This document shows positions 1-5,571 of a stretch of 13,007 nt of DNA, piece by piece; positions within the stretch are counted from its first letter, which is position 1, and each line of letters opens with the position of its first letter. This DNA is from Ruminococcus sp. UBA3767 (GTDB taxonomy: Bacteria; Bacillota; Clostridia; Oscillospirales; Ruminococcaceae). The notes beneath the pieces were generated by a model, which saw only the letters and a list, made by a program, of their open reading frames with translations, ran no database searches and was not told where the DNA came from. A program made the translations under genes and the position numbers. The stretch lies in assembly GCA_002371625.1 (NCBI GenBank), contig DFFV01000080.1:1-13007 (forward strand), read 5' to 3'.

Positions 1-394
1 AGGTCTCCTGTCCACGTCCCCAGCGTGGATCACGGAAAATGTTTATGTTAGGTGCCCATAGGGTAATGCCCTTGAATTTATCTATATCATCGTATTTTGA
101 ATACCACTTGTATTTTGCCCTTGCTTCCTTGCCTGTTATCTCGCCCGCACGGCGCACAAGCTGCCTGTCAAAAGTTGCGGCAAGCCCGATAGCCTGCGGA
201 AACAGGGTCGAAATGCCCGAACGAGAAAAGCCGTGAAGTCCCTCGCCCCACCAGTTGTAAGCCCCGATACCCAGCCTTTCCACCGCTTGGGATTCGTACT
301 TGAGCAGACCTGCCATTTCCTCAACGGTAAGCTCATCGACGAGCGCTTCGGCTCTTTCCTGTGCACTTAAAGTTTCATCAAGATATTTTTTCAT
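1..394 (-). CDS. GH3 glycosidase (beta-xylosidase/beta-glucosidase type), N-terminal part, cut by window edge
   Basis: Reading leftward from ATG at 394-392 there is an open frame of 131 codons that runs out of the window at base 1, so the C-terminal part is missing from view. The protein starts MKKYLDETLS and has no signal peptide, which suggests a cytoplasmic enzyme acting on imported oligosaccharides. It carries YNWWGEGLHG at about residues 45-54 and ends with NINIFRDPRWGRGQE, both hallmarks of the N-terminal (beta/alpha)8 domain of glycoside hydrolase family 3. The WWGEGLHG form is typical of the beta-xylosidase/arabinosidase/beta-glucosidase branch, but the substrate cannot be settled without the nucleophile region. 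A GAGGTG Shine-Dalgarno lies at 404-399, four bases before the start. It is divergent from purF and has its own promoter. GH3 assignment is confident; exact specificity is not. Confidence 0.9.
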   Translation of the reverse strand, partial: MKKYLDETLSAQERAEALVDELTVEEMAGLLKYESQAVERLGIGAYNWWGEGLHGFSRSGISTLFPQAIGLAATFDRQLVRRAGEITGKEARAKYKWYSKYDDIDKFKGITLWAPNINIFRDPRWGRGQET

Positions 395-421
395 AACGCA
401 CCTCGCTTTTCTTTTTCAAAT

Positions 422-450
422 ATTATACAACATAGCGGCGGTAAAATCAA
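422..450 (-). promoter_or_regulatory. Sigma-A-type promoter of the leftward GH3 gene
   Basis: On the minus strand TTGATT (450-445) and a perfect TATAAT (427-422) are separated by 17 bases. The predicted start, near 416, would leave a short leader of about 20 bases before the ATG at 394. The -35 matches four of six consensus bases. The assignment rests on motif and position only. Confidence 0.6.
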
Positions 451-553
451 CGGGCAGCAGCGCACTTTTTGAGCATACCCACGATAAATGCCTTCGGGGA
501 ATAAAAAGTTTTGTAGAAAATGAAGGATTGTTGTTTCGCTCTTTCAAAAATGA

Positions 554-582
554 TTGACATTTTATGCACCTTGCATTATAAT
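554..582 (+). promoter_or_regulatory. Perfect consensus promoter of purF
   Basis: TTGACA (554-559), a 17-base spacer and TATAAT (577-582) match the housekeeping sigma consensus exactly. Transcription should start near 589, giving purF a 5' leader of about 114 bases. The promoter lies inside the upstream open extension of the purF reading frame, so it argues against any purF start before about 590. Confidence 0.85.
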
Positions 583-588
583 CTAAAG

Positions 589-702
589 AGGTGTTATAGG
601 CGCTTAACAGGAAAAAGTATTCTGCGGACGAGCCTTGACTTTGTAAACATTTCGGCGGAAGAGGCTGACAAACTTTCATTTTTGAATAAGGGCGGTGGGC
701 GC
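589..702 (+). promoter_or_regulatory. Long purF 5' leader of unknown function
   Basis: About 114 bases separate the predicted transcription start from the purF ATG. I do not recognise a purine or PRPP riboswitch core, a PurR-type operator, or an intrinsic terminator in it. Only weak pairing is visible (AGCC near 627-632 with GGCT near 662-666). The purF frame stays open through the whole leader but has no credible ATG or GTG start with a Shine-Dalgarno. The length leaves room for regulation that I cannot identify by eye. Confidence 0.35.
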
Positions 703-2127
703 ATGACGGGTATGCTGCATGAGGAATGCGGAGTGTTCGGGATATTCGAGCCAAAGCGGGCAAAAATTGCAGACAGCGTGTATTTTGGTCTGCTTGCTTT
801 GCAGCACAGGGGGCAGGAGAGCTGCGGCATAACGGTATGCGATGACGGTGTGTTCAGTCACAAGAGGGCTGACGGGCTGGTCACAGAGGTGTTCACGCAG
901 GAGGTGCTTGATAAGCTCGGACAGGGGAATATGGCTGTGGGGCACGTCAGGTATTCTACGACAGGCGGCAGCGAACACAACAACATACAGCCGCTGGTCA
1001 TACGGCATATTAAAGGTAATATGGCACTTGTCCACAACGGCAACCTTGTAAATGCGGCTGAGCTGAGAGGTTCGTTCGAGAAGTCGGGTGCAATATTCCA
1101 CGGGACATCGGACACTGAGGCGATAGCCTATTCGATAGTAAAAAAGCGGCTCAGATGCAGCTCCACCGAGGAGGCTGTTGAAAAGGCGATGCCGTTTATA
1201 AAGGGTGCATACTCCTGCATTATTATGACTGCGACAAAGCTGATAGCTTTCCGTGACAAAAAGGGCTTCAGACCGCTTTGCTACGGTAAAACAGAGGACG
1301 GCGCAGTGGTTGTTGCGTCAGAGAGCTGTGCGCTTGATGCAGCCGGAGCAAAGTTTGAGCGTGACATAAGGCCGGGCGAGATAGTTGTTATAGGTGATGA
1401 CGGCATAAGGTCAATAACGACTCATTGCCGTGACAAAAAGCATATCTGCATTTTTGAGTATATATATTTTGCAAGGCAGGATTCGGTAATAGAGGGGACG
1501 AGTGTTGCGCAGGCAAGGCTCAACGCAGGCAGGATACTTGCGCAGACTGCGCCTGTTGATGCGGACATAGTTGTGGGTGTGCCCGATTCGGGACTTGATG
1601 CGGCGCTTGGGTATTCGCAGCAAAGCGGTATACCCTATGCGGCAGGGTTCATAAAAAACCGCTATATTGGCAGGAGTTTTATACAGCCCACGCAGACAAT
1701 GCGGGAAAATGCTGTGCGCATAAAGCTCAATGCGATGCGCAGCGTTGTTGAGGGCAAGCGTGTTGTGATGATAGATGATTCTATCGTAAGAGGAACGACA
1801 AGCGCAAGGATCATCAAGCTGCTGCGTGATGCAGGTGCGGCGCAGGTGCACGTGAGGATATCTTCTCCGCCGTTTACGCACAACTGCTATTTCGGTACGG
1901 ATATAGACGATGAGGAAATGCTGATAGCAAACAAGTTCTCAAGCGTTAAGGAGATAGGTGAGTTTATCGGAGCGGATTCGCTGGAATACCTCCCCGTGCA
2001 AAGACTGGGCGAGCTGCTCGCAGATACAAAAACAGGCTTTTGTAAAGGCTGCTTTACGGGCAGCTACCCCGAAGATGTCTCCGGCGCAGGTACAAAGAAC
2101 AAGTTTGATGAGAAGATACACAAATAA
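703..2127 (+). CDS. purF: Amidophosphoribosyltransferase PurF, 4Fe-4S type
   Basis: It catalyses the first committed step of de novo purine synthesis: PRPP plus glutamine gives 5-phosphoribosylamine. The start is placed at ATG 703 (474 residues, close to the 476 of Bacillus PurF) behind the Shine-Dalgarno-like GGGCGGTG at 690-697. The frame is open upstream to 520 but the promoter lies there. The N-terminal glutamine amidotransferase domain shows CGVFGI with the catalytic Cys at residue 9, so a short propeptide must be removed, followed by LQHRGQES, GHVRYSTTGG and HNGNL. The C-terminal phosphoribosyltransferase domain has the PRPP loop MIDDSIVRGTTS at about 356-367. Cys249, Cys395, Cys447 and Cys450 fall where Bacillus-type PurF binds its 4Fe-4S cluster, so this is the oxygen-sensitive class. 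It is followed by a hairpin-rich tract rather than a clear terminator. The alternative start ATG 712 (Cys at residue 6) is possible. Confidence 0.96.
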   Translation: MTGMLHEECGVFGIFEPKRAKIADSVYFGLLALQHRGQESCGITVCDDGVFSHKRADGLVTEVFTQEVLDKLGQGNMAVGHVRYSTTGGSEHNNIQPLVIRHIKGNMALVHNGNLVNAAELRGSFEKSGAIFHGTSDTEAIAYSIVKKRLRCSSTEEAVEKAMPFIKGAYSCIIMTATKLIAFRDKKGFRPLCYGKTEDGAVVVASESCALDAAGAKFERDIRPGEIVVIGDDGIRSITTHCRDKKHICIFEYIYFARQDSVIEGTSVAQARLNAGRILAQTAPVDADIVVGVPDSGLDAALGYSQQSGIPYAAGFIKNRYIGRSFIQPTQTMRENAVRIKLNAMRSVVEGKRVVMIDDSIVRGTTSARIIKLLRDAGAAQVHVRISSPPFTHNCYFGTDIDDEEMLIANKFSSVKEIGEFIGADSLEYLPVQRLGELLADTKTGFCKGCFTGSYPEDVSGAGTKNKFDEKIHK

Positions 2128-2214
2128 TGAAAAAGGCGGCTGGTCGGAGAGAGCTTTCGTTTTGGGGGCTTTCCGGTCGCTGCACCCAAAAAACAATAAC
2201 ATATAAAATGACTG

Positions 2215-2242
2215 TCAAGCCGACCTTCTGCGGTCGGCTTGA
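2215..2242 (+). repeat. Perfect 11-bp inverted repeat
   Basis: TCAAGCCGACC and GGTCGGCTTGA pair perfectly around a six-base TTCTGC loop. G+C-rich sequence follows, so it lacks the T tract of an intrinsic terminator. Confidence 0.85.
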
Positions 2243-2266
2243 GGCTGCCGACGTTACCGCAGGGTA

Positions 2267-2297
2267 AGGGAAAGCCCTCTCTTACAGGGCTTTCCCT
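2267..2297 (+). repeat. Perfect 12-bp inverted repeat
   Basis: AGGGAAAGCCCT and AGGGCTTTCCCT pair perfectly around a seven-base loop. It begins on the last base of the small TTACC/GGTAA dyad before it, and only one base (2298) separates it from the next dyad. The CTCTTT that follows is a poor terminator tail. Confidence 0.85.
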
Positions 2298-2298
2298 C

Positions 2299-2329
2299 TT
2301 TCAAAACAGTCCACAGGACTATTTTGAAA
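2299..2329 (+). repeat. Long near-perfect hairpin (13 of 14 positions paired)
   Basis: TTTCAAAA-C-AGTCC and GGACT-A-TTTTGAAA face each other across an ACA loop with a single C/A mismatch at 2307/2321. The stem is symmetrical on both strands and shows no direction. Confidence 0.85.
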
Positions 2330-2364
2330 TTCACCCTTTTCGGAGCGCCTGACGGTCGGAGGTT

Positions 2365-2401
2365 TCGCTCTCTGCGGAGAGCGACGAGGGCGCCGCCCTC
2401 G
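2365..2401 (+). repeat. Two directly abutting G+C-rich hairpins
   Basis: TCGCTCTC/GAGAGCGA (2365-2372 and 2377-2384, loop TGCG) is followed with no gap by CGAGGGC/GCCCTCG (2385-2391 and 2395-2401, loop GCC). Both stems are perfect. Exact abutment of two perfect stems suggests a structure capable of coaxial stacking rather than chance. Confidence 0.8.
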
Positions 2402-2406
2402 ACCCG

Positions 2407-2435
2407 CAAGCCTTTTTTTACGAGAAAAAGGCTTG
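2407..2435 (+). repeat. Perfect 11-bp hairpin closing the tract
   Basis: CAAGCCTTTTT and AAAAAGGCTTG pair perfectly around a seven-base loop. The T run is in the 5' arm and A-rich sequence follows, so it is not an intrinsic terminator for + strand transcription. It ends 44 bases before the asnB start. Confidence 0.8.
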
Positions 2436-2467
2436 GCGAAAAAACCTGTTATTATTGACAGGGAAAT

Positions 2468-2473
2468 GAGGTG
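2468..2473 (+). promoter_or_regulatory. Shine-Dalgarno that fixes the asnB start
   Basis: GAGGTG at 2468-2473 sits six bases before ATG 2480. A GTG at 2471 in the same frame overlaps this site and cannot use it, and would also bury the catalytic cysteine. ATG 2480 is therefore the start. Confidence 0.85.
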
Positions 2474-2479
2474 TTATCA

Positions 2480-4363
2480 ATGTGTGGAATAGTTGGTTTT
2501 ACAAATAAAGTTGCAGATGCGGCGGCTGTCATCGGGAAGATGATGGACAGGATAAGGCACCGTGGTCCCGATGCCAGCGGAAAGTACATTGATGAGGGCA
2601 TAGCTCTCGGTCATCGCCGCCTGAGCATAATCGACATTTCCTCGCAGGGCGACCAGCCGATATTCAACGAGGACAGGACAAAGGTGCTGGTATTCAACGG
2701 AGAGATATACAACTACCGTGACATTCGCAGTGAGCTTGTAAAGGCGGGGCACACGTTTACAACAAACACCGATTCAGAGGTGCTGATACACGGCTACGAG
2801 GAATACGGCACAAAGCTGCTGGGAAAGCTCAGGGGAATGTTCTCGTTCGTTATCTGGGACAAGGTGAGCGGCGAGCTTTTCGGTGCGAGGGACTTTTTCG
2901 GCATAAAGCCTATGTATTATGCAGTTATGGGCGATACGTTCATGTTCGGGTCGGAGATAAAGTGTTTTCTGGAGCACCCTGATTTCAGGAAAGAGCTTAA
3001 CGAGGCTGCACTTGAAAACTACCTGACTTTTCAGTATTCGCCAACGAACGAAACGTTTTTCAAGGGCGTTTACAAGCTGATGCCTGCGCACTATTTTAAA
3101 TACAAAAACGGCGAGCTGGAAATAAAGCGTTACTGGGACATTAAATTTGAAGCTGACGAAAAGCCCGATCTTAAAGAATGGGTGGAGAGCATTTCGCAGA
3201 CGTTCAAAGGCTCGGTGCAGGCGCACAAGATAGCTGATGTTGAGGTCGGCTCGTTCCTTTCAAGCGGAGTTGATTCGAGCTACGTTGCGGCGGTGGCTGA
3301 TGTTGACAAGACCTTCACCGTGGGCTTTGGCAAGGACGAGAAATACAACGAGATAGGCTATGCCAAGGAGTTTTCCAAGGCAATAGGCAAGGAGAATTTC
3401 AGCAAGGTGATAGCTCCCGAGGAATACTGGGGAAGTCTTGAAAAGATACAGTACCACATGGATGAGCCTCTGGCAGACCCTTCGGCAGTGGCGCTTTACT
3501 TTGTGTGCAATATCGCTTCGCAGCAGCTCAAGGTCGCACTTTCGGGAGAGGGCGCTGACGAGATATTCGGCGGATACAATGTTTACAGCGATCCGGGCGG
3601 AACTTTTTACGACAGGCTGCCCAAATTCTTTAAAAGGGGCGTGGGCAGGCTCGCAGGAAAGCTGCCTGCAAAGCGTGGTGTAAACTTTTTTGTAAGAAAG
3701 GGCAGAACGGTCGAGGAAAGATTTATCGGCAACGCATATATGTTCACGCCGCAGGAGAGAAAGCGCCTGCTGAAGATAACTACCGATGCTCCCGATCCGA
3801 CGCTGATAACAAGGCATTACTACAAGAGGGTAAAGGGACTTGACGATGTTACAAAGATGCAGTACCTTGACCTGCACCTGTGGATGATGGGCGATATACT
3901 GCTCAAGGCGGATAAGATGAGCATGGCTAATTCGCTGGAGGTGAGAGTGCCGTTCCTCGATAAAGAGGTGATGAAGCTCGCACAGAGGATACCCGTTAAA
4001 TACAGGGTGACACATAAGAAAAAGACCGAACAGACAAAATACATCACAAAATACGCAATGAGGCTGGCTGCTAAAAAGGATACTCCGCAGCAGACGGCAA
4101 AGACCGCCGAGAAGAAAAAGCTGGGATTCCCCGTGCCGATAAGGGTATGGCTGAGGGAGGACAAGTATCACGATATAGTGCAGGGCGCATTTGAAAGCGA
4201 GAGCGCAAAGCGCTTTTTCGACACGCAGATGCTGGAAAAGCTGCTGGAGGATCACAAAAACGGCAGGGCGGACAACAGCAGAAAGATCTGGACGGTGTTC
4301 ACATTCCTGATATGGTACAGGGTGTATTTTGAGCATAACGGAGAATATGCACAGACAGTGTAA
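2480..4363 (+). CDS. asnB: Glutamine-hydrolysing asparagine synthetase AsnB
   Basis: It makes asparagine from aspartate, ATP and glutamine in the cytoplasm. At 627 residues it has the usual length for Bacillus-type AsnB. With start ATG 2480 the protein begins MCGIVGF, so Cys2 becomes the N-terminal nucleophile after methionine removal. The N-terminal glutaminase domain (about 1-200) shows RHRGPD, GHRRLSIID, FNGEIYNY and the segment GARDFFGIKP. The C-terminal synthetase domain has the pyrophosphate loop SSGVDSS at 261-267, SGEGADEIFGGY at 355-366, and the later SLEVRVPFLD and KKLGFPVP segments. No key residue is missing. No promoter is evident upstream; it may be read through from purF. No terminator separates it from the carA promoter, which starts eight bases after its stop codon, so the hairpin at 4417-4450 may also end its transcript. 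Confidence 0.96.
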   Translation: MCGIVGFTNKVADAAAVIGKMMDRIRHRGPDASGKYIDEGIALGHRRLSIIDISSQGDQPIFNEDRTKVLVFNGEIYNYRDIRSELVKAGHTFTTNTDSEVLIHGYEEYGTKLLGKLRGMFSFVIWDKVSGELFGARDFFGIKPMYYAVMGDTFMFGSEIKCFLEHPDFRKELNEAALENYLTFQYSPTNETFFKGVYKLMPAHYFKYKNGELEIKRYWDIKFEADEKPDLKEWVESISQTFKGSVQAHKIADVEVGSFLSSGVDSSYVAAVADVDKTFTVGFGKDEKYNEIGYAKEFSKAIGKENFSKVIAPEEYWGSLEKIQYHMDEPLADPSAVALYFVCNIASQQLKVALSGEGADEIFGGYNVYSDPGGTFYDRLPKFFKRGVGRLAGKLPAKRGVNFFVRKGRTVEERFIGNAYMFTPQERKRLLKITTDAPDPTLITRHYYKRVKGLDDVTKMQYLDLHLWMMGDILLKADKMSMANSLEVRVPFLDKEVMKLAQRIPVKYRVTHKKKTEQTKYITKYAMRLAAKKDTPQQTAKTAEKKKLGFPVPIRVWLREDKYHDIVQGAFESESAKRFFDTQMLEKLLEDHKNGRADNSRKIWTVFTFLIWYRVYFEHNGEYAQTV

Positions 4364-4370
4364 AAATTCC

Positions 4371-4399
4371 TTGACAAATATAATACATCGTTGTATAAT
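4371..4399 (+). promoter_or_regulatory. Perfect consensus promoter of carAB
   Basis: TTGACA (4371-4376), a 17-base spacer and TATAAT (4394-4399) match the housekeeping consensus exactly. The expected start region, 4404-4408, is the run TTTTG, the kind of sequence where nucleotide-sensitive start choice or slippage has been described for pyrimidine genes in other bacteria. Such control here is inference. Confidence 0.85.
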
Positions 4400-4416
4400 A
4401 ATCTTTTGGAAGAGCT

Positions 4417-4450
4417 GCGTCCTTAGTGTAAAACATTAGGGACGCTTTTT
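4417..4450 (+). terminator. Intrinsic terminator-like hairpin in the carA leader (attenuator candidate)
   Basis: GCGTCCTTAGTG (4417-4428) and CATTAGGGACGC (4434-4445) form a 12-bp stem with two G-U pairs around the loop TAAAA, followed directly by TTTTT (4446-4450). This is a textbook intrinsic terminator shape. It lies only about ten bases after the predicted carA transcription start and 29 bases before carA, so carAB transcripts must read through it. It could also terminate asnB transcripts. I see no PyrR-type binding loop and no long antiterminator. The structure is plain; the regulatory role is inference. Confidence 0.75.
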
Positions 4451-4465
4451 CAAGGCAGAAACGGT

Positions 4466-4471
4466 AAGGAG
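4466..4471 (+). promoter_or_regulatory. Shine-Dalgarno that fixes the carA start
   Basis: AAGGAG at 4466-4471 lies eight bases before ATG 4480, a normal distance. The in-frame GTG at 4474 is only two bases away from it and is rejected as the start. Confidence 0.85.
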
Positions 4472-4479
4472 TCGTGTTT

Positions 4480-5571
4480 ATGGACTACAACAGAAAATTG
4501 ATCCTTGAGGATGGACAGGAGTATCTCGGATATGGTTTCGGCGCAATGGACGACAAGGTGTGCGAGATAGTTTTCAACACTTCGATGGTAGGCTATCAGG
4601 AGATAATCTCGGATCCGTCGTATACATACCAGGCGGTCGTTATGACATACCCGCTGATAGGCAATTACGGCATGGCTGATGACGACTATGAAACAAAGAC
4701 ACCGACTATCGGTGCGCTGATAGTCAGGGAATATAACGACGAGCCTTCAAACTTCAGGTGCAGCAAAACGCTTTCACAGGTGATGAAGGAGTACGGTATC
4801 CCCGGAATATACGGTGTTGACACGAGAAAGATAAACCGCTCGATAAGAGATCTGGGAAGCAGAAAGGTGCTTATCACAGGGCTTGACACGACCTTTGAGC
4901 AGGGCATGGAGATACTTTCAAGAACAAGCATCCCGACTGATGCGGTATCTAAGGTGAGCTGCAAGGAGCCATGGCTTTCACGCACAGAGCATGAGAGATA
5001 CACGGTTGTAGCTATCGACTGCGGAATGAAGATGAACATCGTGCGCTCGCTCAACAGGCGTGGCTGCAAGGTGATAATAGTTCCGTGGAACACGACTGCG
5101 CAGGAGATAGAAAGCTACAAGCCTGACGGCGTTTTCATCTCAAACGGCCCCGGTGACCCGACAGATGTACCGCCCGTTATTGAAACGATAAAGCAGCTCA
5201 GAGGTAAATACGTTATTTTTGGTATCTGCCTCGGACATCAGATAATCTCGCTTGCTTACGGCGCAAGGACCTATAAGCTCAAATTCGGACACAGAGGCGG
5301 AAATCACCCGGTCAAGTGCCTTGAAACAGGAAAGATAGAGATAACATCTCAGAACCACTCCTATGCCGTTGACCCCGAGAGCCTTGAAAAGACCGAGCTT
5401 ACCGCTACGCACATAAACCTGCTGGATAACACTATCGAGGGCGTTGAGTGCAAAAAGGACAGGGTGTTCAGCGTTCAGTATCACCCTGAGAGCGCTCCCG
5501 GTCCGCAGGACAGCGCATACCTGTTTGATAAATTCGTGGAGCTTATGAAGGAGGTGAAGGGCAATGCCTAA
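4480..5571 (+). CDS. carA: Carbamoyl phosphate synthase small (glutaminase) subunit CarA
   Basis: It hydrolyses glutamine and passes ammonia through a tunnel to CarB for carbamoyl phosphate, the precursor of pyrimidines and arginine. The 363-residue length matches Firmicute CarA. The N-terminal half is the CarA-specific domain. The C-terminal half is a class I (triad) glutamine amidotransferase with SNGPGDP, the nucleophile elbow GICLGHQ with Cys250, SQNHSYAVD, and YHPES with His335 and Glu337. The triad is complete. Its 3' end overlaps carB by 8 bases and contains the carB Shine-Dalgarno, so the subunits are co-translated. There is one carAB set in this window; whether it serves both pyrimidine and arginine needs cannot be told from here. 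Confidence 0.97.
   Translation: MDYNRKLILEDGQEYLGYGFGAMDDKVCEIVFNTSMVGYQEIISDPSYTYQAVVMTYPLIGNYGMADDDYETKTPTIGALIVREYNDEPSNFRCSKTLSQVMKEYGIPGIYGVDTRKINRSIRDLGSRKVLITGLDTTFEQGMEILSRTSIPTDAVSKVSCKEPWLSRTEHERYTVVAIDCGMKMNIVRSLNRRGCKVIIVPWNTTAQEIESYKPDGVFISNGPGDPTDVPPVIETIKQLRGKYVIFGICLGHQIISLAYGARTYKLKFGHRGGNHPVKCLETGKIEITSQNHSYAVDPESLEKTELTATHINLLDNTIEGVECKKDRVFSVQYHPESAPGPQDSAYLFDKFVELMKEVKGNA
5547..5556 (+). promoter_or_regulatory. Very strong carB Shine-Dalgarno inside carA
   Basis: GAAGGAGGTG at 5547-5556 is an almost full anti-16S match, seven bases before the carB ATG at 5564, within the last codons of carA. It supports stoichiometric translation of the two subunits. Confidence 0.85.

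Larger units (their letters stand above)
2128..2470 (+). repeat. Non-coding tract of eight consecutive inverted repeats between purF and asnB
   Basis: No credible gene lies here. From about 2160 to 2435 the sequence is almost entirely made of adjacent dyads. They are 2160-2166/2185-2191 (7 bp), 2215-2225/2232-2242 (11 bp), 2254-2258/2263-2267 (5 bp), 2267-2278/2286-2297 (12 bp), 2299-2312/2316-2329 (14 positions, one mismatch), 2365-2372/2377-2384 (8 bp), 2385-2391/2395-2401 (7 bp) and 2407-2417/2425-2435 (11 bp). None is followed on the + strand by a good T tract, so a plain terminator does not explain it. No strong promoter for asnB is visible within it. It may be a multi-copy intergenic element or a structured RNA or processing region linking purF and asnB. 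No second copy is present in this window. Confidence 0.75.

Noticed and set aside
39..366. Short open frames in 39-236 (+) and 136-366 (-)
   Set aside because: Both are out of frame with the GH3 fragment, whose family motifs fix the true reading frame.
591..600. GAGGTGTTAT shared by the purF leader (588-597) and the asnB ribosome-binding region (2468-2477)
   Set aside because: The shared piece is largely a Shine-Dalgarno core plus a few A/T bases. In the purF leader it leads only into GTG-TTA-TAG, so coincidence is enough.
583..702. Purine or PRPP riboswitch, or PyrR-type site, in the purF leader (and likewise in the carA leader)
   Set aside because: I looked for the conserved cores and found no convincing match in either leader.
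2455..2460. TTGACA just upstream of asnB as a promoter -35
   Set aside because: At a 17-base spacing the -10 would be CAATGT at the asnB start codon, and the transcript would begin inside the gene.
2471..2473. GTG as the asnB start
   Set aside because: It overlaps the Shine-Dalgarno and would put three extra residues before the cysteine that must be N-terminal.
3260..4336. 358-codon open frame antisense to asnB
   Set aside because: It lies wholly opposite a strongly supported gene, has no family motif, and has the cysteine/histidine/leucine-rich composition of a shadow frame.
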